Assembly: GCA_001600635.1 (NCBI GenBank)
Contig: BCKL01000002.1
Location: forward strand, 323,232 to 372,724
Length of the DNA stretch: 49,493 bases
Origin: Leucosporidium creatinivorum
Lineage: Eukaryota; Basidiomycota; Microbotryomycetes; Leucosporidiales; Leucosporidiaceae
Direction: 5' to 3'
A program made the translations under genes and the position numbers. Positions 32,700 through 44,104 of the stretch are shown here, piece after piece. Position 1 is the stretch's first letter. The number at the start of each line of letters is the position of its first letter. The notes beneath the pieces were generated by a model that saw only the letters and a list, made by a program, of their open reading frames with translations, did not search any database and was not told where the DNA came from.

Positions 32700-33428
32700 G
32701 CGAAGCTCGGTCAAGGGGGGGGCATCGCCGAGCAGCCGCCCGGGAGCGTTGAGCAAGGCTGATCAGTGCTACAATCGATTACCGAGCTGCTGCCGCCTCA
32801 TAGGCTGCACCACGCTCGCCCCATAAGATCCAAGTCAACCCAGCCACGGACGCGCTCCCACCTCTTGCTTTCCTACGCTCACCTCGTCTCGTCTCGCTCG
32901 CTTTCGACTTCGCTGCTGGACTAGGACGGCACTAGCGATTCAATACGAAGCTTCTGGTGAGTTTGTGCTGCTCTGTGCTGCACTACAGCGCCCGGCTGAC
33001 CACTCGTGCTCTCGACCAGGACGCTCGAACCCGCTCCTTCGCTCTAGAAGCTCGCTGCTCGCGACTCTCGTGCTTGCTACAGGTGCGTTGGATGTAAGTC
33101 GTACCTCTGAGACTCTCGCTGACCACCCCTAACACCTACAGCCTATCGTCGCTCGCTCGCTGCTCCCTTCTCGTCGCGCGCTGCACTACCTCGTCGCTCG
33201 TTTGCTCCAAGCTCGAAAGCTGTTCGACGAGTCCATCCAGCTTCAGCGATGTGAGTAGGACGACGGCGGACCTCACCAGAGCCCTGCTGACCTCGCCTCG
33301 CCTACAGCCCTCCCCCTCGCTCGACTCGTTTCTTCATCGCTCGCTCGCTCGCCAGCTCGGAAGACCTTCCACAGCCCTCGTCACGCCCAAGCGCCACCCC
33401 ATCACTCTACATCTCCCTTGCTCGTTCC
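32700..33428 (+). promoter_or_regulatory. Conserved upstream block and spliced 5' leader of member F
   Basis: The upstream block (about 32700-32790) has AAGCTCGGTCAAGGGGG and CGCCGAGCAGC, more like D and G than like B. The leader core is at about 32846-32956. Predicted leader introns are 32957-33019, 33083-33141 and 33251-33307. The spliced leader contains no ATG. Intron 3 begins after GCGAT, so unspliced RNA carries ATGTGA at 33249-33254. Confidence 0.82.
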
Positions 33429-34950
33429 ATGGCGTCCCCCAACACCTCCGCCGACGCTACCTCGAGCTCGGTCACCCTCGCCAGCCTGCCCCCCGAGCTG
33501 CACCGGCTCATCGCAAGAATGTGTCGGGACCAGGATCGCCGGTACAAAGCACGGACGACTTCGCGCGACTCAGAACGTCATCTGAAAGTGGCGAAGGCGG
33601 GCGCCACAGATTGGGATGGCCGAAGCTTGAACGCCCTCCTCCTCGTCAGCAAAGGCTGGAGTAAGGTCGCAGCCACCTACATCTTTGAGGTCAGCATGCA
33701 GATCGCTTTGTATCTACAGCTTAAGAGCTGATCGACTAGCTCCGCAGACCGTCTCCTCTGGGAGTTGTATCAATCCTCTTTTCGACTTCGAGGTAGTCCC
33801 ACAGTATGCCTCGCTCATTCGGCACGCCTCTTTCGACGACGACGACGTGGAGGCGACCAGTCAGGCTCCTCTCCTGCGCCCTCTCCCCTTCTTCCCTCAT
33901 CTGCGCCATCTCACCCTTACATCATCAACATTCGTCGACCTCCTCGGCTTTGGTCTCGGTACAACGCCTTCGCCTCAGCACCTTCAACACAGAAAGGCCC
34001 TGATTCGCTCCACTCGGTCAATCGAGGAGCTCTCACTCGACAGCGTTGATGCGGACGACCTCGCCTGGGTGCTGGAGCCTCTCGCCGACTCGGCGCTGTG
34101 CCGCCTCGACATCGTCTTGTACTTCGAAGCCGGCACATCGACCGCAGAAGCACGCAATTCGCTCGCAAGACTCAAAGGACTTCGTAGTCTATCCCTTCGG
34201 GACCTCCACACGACTTCGGACGGCCTCCTCAGCAATCCCTCGTCGTTCAACTCCGAGCTCGAGAGCTTGGAGCTCGGCTTCTTCGAACATCACCTAGACC
34301 TGGAGACCTGGACCTTCGTCGAAACCTTCTCGCACACCTTAACCTCCCTCTCAGTCAAGCTGGATCTCACCGGCGTCGACGGTGCGCTAGACGTCTCGGC
34401 GGAGGGAGGGGAAAGAGCACCGAGCACACCGTTCCCGGGTCTGCGCCATCTCCGCGTGGAAGGAACCGGCGCCGCCATCATCACCGTCCTCAAGCTCTGT
34501 TCTGCTTCATCCGTCCTCAATCTCGACCTCCGTATCTTCGAGTACGGCACCACAGCAGAGCGAAACCCACTCGCCGACATCACCTCCCTCGCTCTCAAGC
34601 TGTGGCCCGCCTCGCTCAAGCGACTCGAGGTTTCCATGGTCCCTGACGAACGTGGACCCCAGTGGTTTAGGTCGGAAGCACTACGCACAGCTAGCAAGAG
34701 GATCTCGCGGGCTGCTCCAGGAATCGACTTTGTCGCTCAACCTCGTTCCGACGCCTTCTACCACTACCATCGTTTTGCGAGGAAGAACAACAATCCGCTC
34801 CACAGAGCGCATCAAGCTGTCACCGAGACGCTCAACTTCGGTCTCGGCTTCTCCGATCGCCTGCTCGCAACGGGGGACGCGGACGGTGCCAAGGCGTTGT
34901 TGGACATGTTGGTCCCGTTAAGGGGGAAGATGTTGAGGGACAGGGATTGA
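33429..34950 (+). CDS. F-box-like/LRR family protein, member F (2 coding exons, 487 aa)
   Basis: Exons 33429-33689 and 33748-34950 give 487 aa. It starts MASPNTSADATSSSVTLASL, then LPPELHRLIARMCRDQDRRY, WDGRSLNALLLVSKGWSKVA and YIFE at the intron. The LRR-like body follows (for example LARLKGLRSLSLRDLHTTSD), and the end is GDADGAKALLDMLVPLRGKM plus LRDRD. The first 45 residues are almost identical to C, while the body is much more diverged, suggesting faster change of the presumed recognition region. After the TGA the same frame stays open for about 70 more codons with a helical-looking composition. It is intact. Confidence 0.88.
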
Positions 34951-35363
34951 GAGAGTCTGGTGGACGCCTTGGAGGAGCTGAGGACGAGGGGGGAGAGGCT
35001 GTTAGCGAGGTTGGGGGAGGCCGCCGAGGGGAGTGAGGGAAGCTTGAAAATCAATCGCTGTGCGGTGGTAACTAGACCGAGGATAGAGAGAGGGAGTGTG
35101 AGAACTGAGAAGAGTATCACTGCTGCTCGACTGGGATCTTACGGCGCGAGAGCACTGTCGAGTTGAAAGCCACGCTCGGCGCTGGCGCTCAGCGCTCAGA
35201 TCTCGCTCGCTCCGCTCCTCACATGCTTCGCTTCGCCGAAGACCAGCTCTAGGTGGAGTCCGAGTACACGATACTACTTGCACCAAGGTAACAGCTAAAC
35301 TAAAGACAACCAACGTACTACAAGAAACCCGCTCAACGCATTACGCCTTCCCCTCCTTGCGAC
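34951..35363. other. Convergent spacer, member F and CDT1
   Basis: 413 bp between two 3' ends. The in-frame continuation after the member F stop (about 34951-35165) is open; otherwise there is nothing recognisable. Confidence 0.4.
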
Positions 35364-37870
35364 CTAAGCATAAGCATCGCTCCTACTCCTGACCATCTCC
35401 AACTCCTCTGCGACCCTCTGCTTGACCTCCACCGCCCTCGCATCCCGACCGAGGCTCAACCATTCTTGGCGATCCACCGACTTGATCGAAGCGAAGGAGG
35501 GGAAGAGCTCGCAGAGGAGGACGAGGGACTCTTGGGCTTCGTCTGTGGGAGGGGGGAGAAGGTCAGCATGAGATGAGAGGAGAGAACGAAGGAGGATGAG
35601 ACGGACCGTGGCCGACCTTGACGAGGGGCGAGTTGGAAACGGCCGAGGAGACGTCGTGGAGTAAGATGGAGCGGCCGCCATGTTTCCTGTATCGAGCGAG
35701 TCGAAGGGTCAGCTCTGAGACTTCCAGTCGTATCACATAGCCGAACTCACAGCGAAAGCATGACGACCACATCGGCGACGTTGCCGAGCCGGCTGACCAT
35801 GGCGTTACGCTTGTACAACTCCTTCTCGATCGTCTGATGGTCCGTCGCCGCCGTCTTCTCGGGCTTGAGCGACTTCTTGGAAGTGGGGAACGTTCCGCCA
35901 GACAGAGTCGAAAGGAAGGCGTGGTTCGCCGAGGGGGCGGTGACGGCTGCTGCCTGCTTTGCGAGCATCTGAAGAGGTGCAGCAAGGTCAGCTCACGAAG
36001 GAGAAAGTGAGAAGAGGAAGAGAAGCGCACCCTTTCCCTCATCTGCCGATTCCTTTCGGCCGCCTTGAGGCCACTCTTCGAAGTGTTCTGCTTGCCCTCC
36101 AACAGCATCAAAACCGAGTTGCTGCCCTTCGCTCCGGCGACGGGGACTGCTGGGCCGAAGACGTCGTGGGAAGGGACCTTCTTCTTGGGACTGGGAGAGA
36201 GGGAGCCGGCGATGGCGGTAGGGAGGGAAGGCGAGAGGGTCGGGAGGGCCGCTCGAGGGATGGCAGGGAGGATGTGGGGAAAGGAGGGAAGGGTGGAAGG
36301 AGAGTAGATGGGGTTGCCTTGTGCCTGTGAGAGTGAGCGAGACCGTCAGCATGAAGTTCGGCGGAAGAGGAAGAGAGAAGAGAACGGACCTGCTCCTCCC
36401 TCGCGCATCTCCTTCCCCAAGCCCTCAACCTCCTCGTCAGCTCCTCCCTCCTGGCATCCTTGCCCTGCGTCCACAGCGCTACGACGTTCATCCCCTCCCT
36501 GCCCCTTCCCACGCTACTCGGACTCGGCGGCGTGACCTTCTCCTTCGGCGATGGCGAGTGAGGGAGGAGTTCGAACTTGGGGAGCTGGGGGTTGGACTTG
36601 ATGTTGACCGAGATGCCGATACCGTGGGTCGTCTGGATGTTGTTGGCCTTGCCGACCCTCTTCCTCGAGACGAGGAATCCAAGCCCACCGACCTCCTCGC
36701 CAACTCCTTCGCCGTCCCCACCCCTCACGACTCGTAGATCATCCTCCTCATCCTCGAGCGCCTCGCCGCATCCCTCCCAAGCCCAGACCAACCGTTCCAA
36801 CTCCTCGGCTCCTAGCTGCTGTCCCCCACTCCTCGCCATTCTGCTCAACTCGGCCAACTCGATCAGGTTGGGGATCCTGACGGTTGCTCGGCCGTCCTGG
36901 TCGAAGTCGGTGGAAGTGGATGCGACTGAGGAGCCGGAGGTGGAAAGATGGATGATGAGAGCGCCTTCGATGGCAGCTTGGAGGTCGAGGAGTTCGGTGA
37001 GAGGTTTGGGCAGGGCAACGAGAGTATCTGAAGAGGCGGTGGAGGTCGGTGCTCGGAGGGCGAAGGGTGCGGCGAGGCGTGGAGGTGCGGGTGGTGGTGA
37101 GGGGGAGCGTCGGCCGTTGATGGTGGAGGAGAGTGGCTGCTTGGTGGGCGTAGAGAGCTGGTCGGCGCCGAGCATCCTACCCCTCTTGCCCTCCATCTCG
37201 AATTCATCCTCGGTTAATTCTGCCCTCCTCTTGCCCTTGCCCTTCGAATCTGGTGAGCTCTGCTCGACCATCATCCTCCTCTGCAGTTCCCTCCTCCTCT
37301 CATCCGCTCGTTCCCTCTCGATATCGCCGACCTCCTCATCGGGCTCGCCGAAGAAGTCGCCCGAAGGCGAGTAGGCAACGCCGTTCATCTGAGTATCGAG
37401 CGTGCGGTACACTTTGCCGGCGAACTTGATGGCGATTGAAGGTGAAGCCGGAGCGACGGCGGCAGAAGTGGATGCGCGAGCCGAGGGGGGAGGGGTTGAA
37501 GAGCGTCTGTGGAGTGGGAGAGCACATTAGAACATTTCTTCGAGTACCTGGAGTACTCCGCTGCTTCCTGCTGCCCTACAGCGCCTTCGTCGGCTCGCAC
37601 TGCGCTCCCATCACACCTGGCCGCGCATCACACGCTCGTTCCTCCTGCTGAGCTCTCCTCGTCGCTCTGTAGCTCATCTGAGACCAGCAAAACTCACTGT
37701 GTAGCCTTCCGCTTGCCCTGCTTTGCCGTGCTAGTAGAAGCCGTCGCTCCTTTGCGTCCCCTCGTCGTGGTCGGCGCCAGACGAGCAGGGGTCAAATCCT
37801 CATCCATCATGGCCGCCTTGCGCTGCCGGAGCTCGTCCGCGGGCACTCGAGTTGTAGTAGAGCGAGCCAT
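35364..37870 (-). CDS. CDT1: DNA replication licensing factor CDT1-like protein (6 exons, 686 aa)
   Basis: Exons 37870-37698, 37506-36390, 36324-36031, 35968-35751, 35686-35607 and 35542-35364 give 686 aa. The N-terminal 200 residues are disordered and basic. LPKPLTELLDLQAAIEGALI (near residue 222) and VRIPNLIELAELSRMARSGG fit the first winged-helix (geminin-binding-like) domain. The C-terminal part, with ELYKRNAMVSRLGNVADVVV and GRSILLHDVSSAVSNS, fits the second winged helix of Cdt1 that loads MCM2-7 at origins, and the last exon reads WLSLGRDARAVEVKQRVAEE. Cdt1 acts in G1 together with ORC and Cdc6. The fit rests on domain pattern rather than a single diagnostic motif, so confidence is lower than for the other housekeeping genes. 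Confidence 0.78.
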
Positions 37871-38032
37871 GTCGAGAGTCGAGAAGAGACGAGGTGAAGG
37901 TGAAGGAGAAAGGGAGAGAAATGAGACTCGCGTTTCGCACGCGTTGAAGCTGAAGGCAGGGGGAGGCGGGTCGCTGTCTCGGTGCATCACAATCACAAGC
38001 AAAGCGAGTTTCCAAGCACGATATCACACAAA

Positions 38033-41000
38033 TCAGAGCTCTTCCTCCTCCTCAGTACCCCTCTCCGACTTTCCTCCTCCAACGCTGCTGCTACTCTTGA
38101 TCCAACCTCCGGTCGCCGAGCCTCCTCGCGCCGAGTGATGACCGCTAGTCCTGCTGCCCGTCGAGGAAGCGGATCCTATCCATGGAACGAGTCCGGCATC
38201 AGTTATACGTCTCTGGAAGATCATCGCGGCTCGACGAGACCCACCAAAACGCGGCGAGGTGGGAGAAGTCATGCTCGGCGCAGAGGTCGCCGAAGAGGTC
38301 GAGGGAGCGGGGTGAGGAGCGTCCCAGAGGGGCGCGGAAGTGGGAAGAGGAGGGAGGGAAGGAGTGTTCTCGTAACCCGTAGCAGCAGAGTGGAAGGAGT
38401 CGAGGAGGGTGGAGGAGCCTGTGCGATGAAGGAGGGTCAGCCATCGGCGCCGAGCATTTGGAGCTGACGACCCGAATAGCTCTGCGACTCACCTTCCTCC
38501 CTACGCATAATCTCGTCAATATCGCCCGGCTCAGAAAAGCCCTTCATACTATCCGCCGCCGAGCCTGCCGTCGTCGTCGACCACCCTCGGCCGTGCGCTC
38601 CTCCCCCTCCTCCACCTCCCTGGTAACCACCTTGGCCAGCAAATTCGCTCTCCACCTTCTCCAACTCCTTTTCGACGCCACTCCTCTCATCCTTCTCCCC
38701 CAACGCCCTCTCCAACTCCCTCAACTCATCTCCCCTCCCACTTCCCCCACGCTCGGCGCTCCCCTCTCCGTTCCCAACATCGCCCAGTTCTCCGACCTGC
38801 ACGACGGGTACGCTTCCCGGCCTGAGCGGATCGTGCATCGAGATCGGCGGCGTAGGCTCACGAGCGAGGACGGAGGAGACGAGAGGAGGAGGAGCTTCGG
38901 GATGGGTCGAGGAGGAGGAAGAGGGCCAGAGGTTGGGAGAGAGGGGAGCGCTGAAGGCTGGAGAGCCGGAGGGAGTGACAAATCCGGAGTGAGAGTCGTC
39001 GGATGTAGGGGCTTGAGGAGCAGGAGCGGGAGGAGCGGTCGACGCCGAGGGAGGGCCTTTTAAGAAGGGGTGTCAGAGGTCAGACCTGCTCCGATGAGGC
39101 TCAGCGCAGACGAATCGATAGCCAGGCTCACCTGTGCCTCCTCCACGTTCCAAGGTCTCCTGCAGAATCTCCTTCAAGCTGTTTTTCTCCGTCTCCAGGT
39201 CTTGCACCGCGATCAGCATCTCCTCCATCCATCCTTCCTGCCTAGCAACCGTCTGCTCCAGCTCCTCGCTATTCCTAGCAATAGCCTTCCTTTTCTCAAA
39301 CTCCTTCCTCGCATCAAACTCGGCCGCCTCCTTCTCGGTCTGCAGCTTGGAGAAGCTAAGCTTGAGGCCGTCGATCTCTCGGCGGAGCGAGTTGATGGTG
39401 CGGGTGTCGCGGTCGGGCTTGGTGGGAGAGGAAGGGATGGAGGGTCGACGAGAATGGGGGTGAGAGCGGGAAGTCGAGGAGGCGGAGGAAGAGGAGCGAG
39501 CGCCGTTCGAGTTGGATTGAGCGTAGGGGGTGAGCATCTCGGCGGGTGCGTTGCTGAGGTCGGGGGCGACGCTGGAAAGGGGGGAGCGCGCGAGGTCGAT
39601 GAGTTCTTGAACGGAGTAGTGACGAGCTTCATTGGAGATGGAGTTGGTGCGCGAGACGGCGGCCTCGAGTTGAACACCGAGGTCGTCCTTCTCCCTCTTG
39701 AGCTCCTGCAGCTGTCCGGCCCATTCCATCCTCTCCCTCGCCCTCTGCTCTTGCTCCTCATCGAGCCTCTTCCTCAAGTCTGCAAGGACCAACTCCTCGC
39801 CCTCCAACTCCTTCACCCTCGCCAACGCCAGATCTCTCTCCTCCTTGGCCTGAGCGACCAGCTTCCTGCTCTCCTCCTTGGCCTCCATCGACCTCGCCGG
39901 GACGACCTGCTGATGAGCCCTCGCGGCATCGAGCTCGTCCTGCAAGTGCGTACAGAGATCCATCGCGCGCTTCGTCTCATGCTCGGCGGTGCGGAGCTGG
40001 TTCTTGGTGTCGGCGAGACGGCGCTTGAGCTGGTCTTGCTCCTTGAGTAGCGTCTCCGGCGAGGTAGGAGCGTCCTCTCGCTCCACGATCTCTTTGACGG
40101 CTTCCTCGAGCCTTCCCTTGAGGTCGTCTCGCTCCTCCTCCAATGCCGTCTCGCTCGCTTCCAGCTCGGCGCACCTCTCGCGCAGGGTGATGACTAGCTC
40201 CTCCAGCCCCCTCCTCTCCGCATCGGCTTGATCGCCCTCCTTCATGGCGACCTCGGCCGCCTCCTTCAGCTGAGCGAGGAGGTCCTGCCTCTCCTTCTCG
40301 AGCTTGACGAGCTTCTTCTCGGCGTGCCCGAGCGCCTCCTTTGCCTTCCTCAGCTCCTCGCCGCCGATCGAGCTGTGCCCAACACCTTCGACCCTCTCCT
40401 TCTCGCTGACAGTCGGAGCGGTACTCGAGCTCCTCGTCGTAGCAGGGCTCGGGGGAGGCGGAGGAGTCGGCGCAGCCTCCCTCGGCGTGTCGGAGGCGAT
40501 CTTCGCGCGGAATCTGTCGGCCACGGAGAGTTGGGTGGCGGTCTGGGGAGGGCGAATGGGGATGGGAGCGGGCGCCGTGCGGAGGGGGGGAGCCGCGGGA
40601 GCAGCGTAGATGGGAGGAGCGAAAGATGGCGCCGCGGCGTCGAGGGAGGGGGAAGGCTTGCGCGCCGAGGGGGGAGGCGCCTTGTAAAGCTTCATCGGGT
40701 TGGTAGGAGGAGGGGGCACATATTCGGGATCGGCCCAGCGCGAGTAGAGGGCCTGCGGAGGTTTGGAAAGGAGTTCACCGAGAGGGGCGGCGCGGTGAGT
40801 AGGAGGGGAGGGCTCGGCCTTGCTGATGGGAGGACGTGGCGGGTGAGGAGGAGTGGCGTAGAGGATGGAGGGGTCTATTGTATCATTTGGAAGGAGAGAG
40901 CGTCAGCTAGTCTGTCTTAGCCGTAGGGGCGAAGCCGTCTGCGCCGAGATCGAGAGGAAGAGACGGCTCACCTTGGGCTACAGCCCTCTTCTCCACGCTC

Positions 41001-41317
41001 GCAGCAATCGGCAACATCAAACCGAGTCCCAAGCTACTCCTCTCCTCCCGCTGACTTCCTGCTGCACTCCCTCCGAGCCCTCCTTCGCCCGTATCACGCG
41101 CGACCGACTCGGTCCTCTTCTCGCTCGGACTCGGTGCAGACGGGATGTAGGTGAAGGAGTCACCACTCGTATCGGGGTCTAACTCGATGGAGGAAGATCC
41201 ACCGATCGTCGCGAAGTCGTAGGAGATCAGGTCGTCGTCGTCGTCGGCTTGGAGGGGAGTGGGAGAAGTGGTCGAAGCACCCGGAGGCTGTGAGGCGGTG
41301 CTCCAGCGCGAGGACAT
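38033..41317 (-). CDS. Large proline-rich coiled-coil protein, function unknown (4 exons, 1012 aa)
   Basis: Exons 41317-40972, 40874-39132, 39056-38493 and 38418-38033 give 1013 codons. I do not recognise the family. The N-terminus (1-115) is acidic (ADDDDDLISYDFATIGGSS). Residues about 116-280 are Pro/Ala-rich with TQLSVADRFRAKIASDTPRE. A long coiled coil spans about 285-530, full of Glu/Lys/Leu heptads. A Ser-rich spacer and a second coiled coil (about 607-697, RTINSLRREIDGLKLSFSKL) follow. The C-terminal third is low-complexity Gly/Ser with a final acidic EEEEEL. A cytoskeletal, spindle-pole or septation scaffold role would be a guess. It is tandem with CDT1, 162 bp apart. Confidence 0.75.
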
Positions 41318-41959
41318 GTTGGAGAGGTCGCGGCTGCTGCTGAGAGTGTGTAGAACACCGCTGGTCAGCCTTCTCTTGAGCTGCAGCGAAGAGCGAGAGA
41401 TGAAAGACTTACTCGAGCTACGGTGACGCGAAGACGAAGTGCGAGGCTGTAGGGAAGTAGAAGAGGGCGAGTAGAGTGGTGCTGTAGGTGTTGCAGCTGC
41501 TTGAGCTTGCTATAGGACTGAGTGGGCGAGAGCGAGGTCGTAGAGGCGGGCGTGGCGAGAATCCAACAGGCGAAAGAGCGAGAGGAGCGGAGAGCGCTGG
41601 TCGATTGAGGAGCGTTGAGGGCGACCAATCGACGACACTTGTTCGGCGGTCTTGAGCTGTTACAGAATACCCGAAGAGCTTCTGAGAGGGAGATGGCCAA
41701 GGGGATTTTGCTCGCCTCGAACGAGCGACCAGCAGCCTGCTCGGCGATCCTCTCGCCGGCCGCTGAGCTCGCTCGTCCCTCTCGCCGGCCGCTGAGCTCG
41801 CTCGTTCGAGGTCAGCTACTCCCTCGGTTCAGCCGAGAATAGCCACCATTTCGTTGTCTTAGCACATTCGAGCGCAACACAAGAATGACGAACAGCAAGC
41901 TCCATTGTTCAGCCCTCGCCAGCTCGGTCGCCCGTCCCCCTTTTCCAGCTCGTCCTCGC
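41318..41959. other. Spacer upstream of coiled-coil gene, with tandem repeat
   Basis: 642 bp holding the promoter of the leftward coiled-coil gene and the 3' flank of member G. No gene is seen. A tandem 27-bp repeat lies at 41750-41805. Confidence 0.4.
41750..41805. repeat. Tandem repeat, two 27-bp identical units, period 29
   Basis: Unit 1 is at 41750-41776 and unit 2 at 41779-41805. Both begin CTCTCGCCGGCCGCTGAGC and are identical, separated by CC. Confidence 0.85.
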
Positions 41960-43533
41960 TCAAAGCTGCCGCTGTATCATCAGCGACCTCATCGGCTCCA
42001 TCGCCAACATCATCGCCTCTACTCCATACGCATCTCCCGTCGCTCGAAGCCTTCCCGTGAGGCTGAGAGCGAACTGAGCCACCTCCTCGATGGCGCCGCA
42101 GCGCTTATCGGTGCAAGCTGGGTGGGTAGGGTCGAGATCGCGCCGGTCCAGTGGTCGTTCAGTCCACATGTTGGCCCTAAGTTTAGTGACTATGCGGAAC
42201 GTCGGTCCCTTCGAACCGGCGACCGTCACTCGTCGAGGGTCGAAAGCGGATGATGCAGGTGAGAGGTCGCCGCGCTGAAGTGTCACTTCTTGGAGGTAGC
42301 GCAATATCGTTCGAGTTGAGTAAAGAGTTGGAGGAGCTGGGTCGGGCTGATCTCAGCCGAGTCGAGGGGCACGCGGATTGTGAGATGCTGCAGGGGTGAG
42401 GGCGAGAGTCGGCGCAGGAGGAGGGTGGCGGTCGAGTGGTTCATGCTAGCAGTGAGGTTGCGTAGATGAGGGAATGGGTGTGTCTGGTCGGGGGTGGAAG
42501 AGGTGTCGAACATCGCATCCTCGGCCGAGGTGGGGAGGCGGCCAAGGTCGAGCGACTCGAGAGTGGCGGCGAAGTGTTGCACGAAGCGCCAGCGTGCTTT
42601 GCTGTGATCACCGTACCGGTATCTGAGCCTCAGCGAGCGCAGGGTTGACAGACACTTCCAATCGTGGAGGTGCCAGGTCTCACCGAACCCAACTCCATCG
42701 AGGCCGAGCGGCGAGTGGTCGTCATCCGAGACGTCCAACTCCTGCAGATGATGACAACCCGCCACCATCGACTCAAAAAGGCGGGCGTCCTCTGCGCCGT
42801 CCCTCGGGTTGAGTCCGTCCTCGTCGTAGTGGACGAAGCCGTTGATGGAGAGCTTGTCGAGGAGAGGAAGCGCGTCGATGATCCAGGCTAAGACGCCTGT
42901 CGTAGGGTCGTGCACCTTGAGCTCTTTCACAGCCCCTACAGCGCTGGAAAAGGCCTCGCGAAGGGTGACAGCGTCATAGAAAGGAGAGTCGCCGCCGAGA
43001 GGATAGTCGTTCGAGCCGAGGTAGAGGGGGATGTCGAAGAGCATGGAGGCTTGATCGCCTCAAATTTCCAACCGAAGAAGGGAAGGGAAGAGGTGGAGCG
43101 ACAGGATAAGGTTCTGGTGTATCTCCTCCTCTACATTGGCCGCGAAGACGACATCCTGAACGAAGCGAGCGTACTTTCGCAGCACTGGCCCTCGGAAGAG
43201 CATGCTCATGCAGTCTTGCCCTTCGAGACGCTGCGACCCAATTCTGAGTCAGCGGTCCGTCCGGTAATTCGGTAGGCTCGTACGCACGCGAAAGACGAAG
43301 GGGGCAGCCACGGCGCTCCATGCTCGGTCAAGGAGGAAGAGGGCGTTCAGGCTCTTGCCTGCCCGAACCAGCGTAGCCGCATTGTGTAGCGTCTTAGCTC
43401 GTCCCGTAGCGTCCGAGGCATGCTGCCTATACTCCTTGTCCTGCCTGTAAGCGAGCGAGGCGATCATCCGCTTGATTTCGGTCGGGAGGGTCGATAGGGA
43501 AGGCGGCGAGAGAGAGGTAGACGTGGCGCTCAT
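41960..43533 (-). pseudogene. F-box-like/LRR family member G, one stop and one frame change
   Basis: Exon 1 (43533-43288) encodes TLPTEIKRMIASLAYRQDKE and SLNALFLLDRAWSAVAAPFV, with the family intron ending at 43231. Exon 2 starts at 43230. An in-frame TGA lies at 43062-43060, after LFPSLLRLEI, and the same frame then continues with MLFDIPLYLGSNDYPLGG. A frame change near 42290 separates this from the C-terminal part, which ends with the family-like GDAYGVEAMMLAMEPMRSLM at 41960. LRR-like units are still clear (FPHLRNLTASMNHSTATLLL). The two lesions make this a likely recent pseudogene, unless they are assembly errors. It is the mirror partner of D. Confidence 0.72.
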
Positions 43534-44104
43534 GCTCAGTGATTGCTTGGTGAACCGGAACGGAACGGAGGCGAGTGCAGCAGAGGTGGAGGTCGGGGGA
43601 GGGCGAGAGACGCGGCGAGGGGAGAGCAGCGGTGGGCGAGCTTCGTCCTGCAGGCGTATAGTAGAGGGTCAGCGATACTATCAGAGATACTATCGATATC
43701 TCCGCACCTGTAGCGAGCACGAGAGCTGAGTGCAGCGAGCTTCCAGAGCGAGAAGAGCGGGTTCGAGCGTCCTGTTTGGGAGCACCAGTGGTCAGCTGAG
43801 CATTCAGAGCAGTACAGAGCAGGACAGACTCACCAGCAGCTTCGTAATCAACCGCCTGTGTCGTCCTGATCCAGCAGCGAAGGCGAAAGCGAGGCGAGAA
43901 ACGAGGTGAGCGTAGGAAAGCAAGAGGTGGGAGCGTGTTCGTCGTTGGCAAGAGTTCGAAGTTTAGAGGTGGAAGTGGTGCAGAGTAGTGGCATTCGACA
44001 CTCTGTGTTAATATACAGCGCTGCTGAGCTGTTCTCAGCCCTCCCAAGCTGCTGCTCGGCGCTCCTTCTCCCCCTGACCGAGGTTCGCAGGTCGCTGTAG
44101 CTTG
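43534..44104 (-). promoter_or_regulatory. Conserved upstream block and 5' leader of member G
   Basis: On the minus strand the block is at about 44104-43970, with TTAATATACAGCGCTGCTGA on the plus strand. The leader core is at about 43950-43834. Predicted leader introns are 43833-43772 and 43707-43648. It is nearly identical to the D block over at least 200 bp. Confidence 0.75.

Noticed and set aside
31592-32752. 386-codon open frame overlapping DCTN2
   Set aside because: It is out of frame with the clear dynamitin exons, runs through an intron, and is Arg/Pro-rich low complexity.
37510-37690. PIP-box-like QTLFNPSPL near the CDT1 N-terminus
   Set aside because: It appears only in the frame that is not used once intron 1 is removed with its correct phase.
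39070-40050. Long open frame on the plus strand opposite the coiled-coil gene
   Set aside because: It is a mirror of the heptad-rich coding sequence and has no intron signals or motifs of its own. The minus-strand gene explains it.
42180-42245. tRNA-like GGTTCGA stretch on the minus strand
   Set aside because: No complete cloverleaf could be drawn, and it lies inside the C-terminal coding part of member G.
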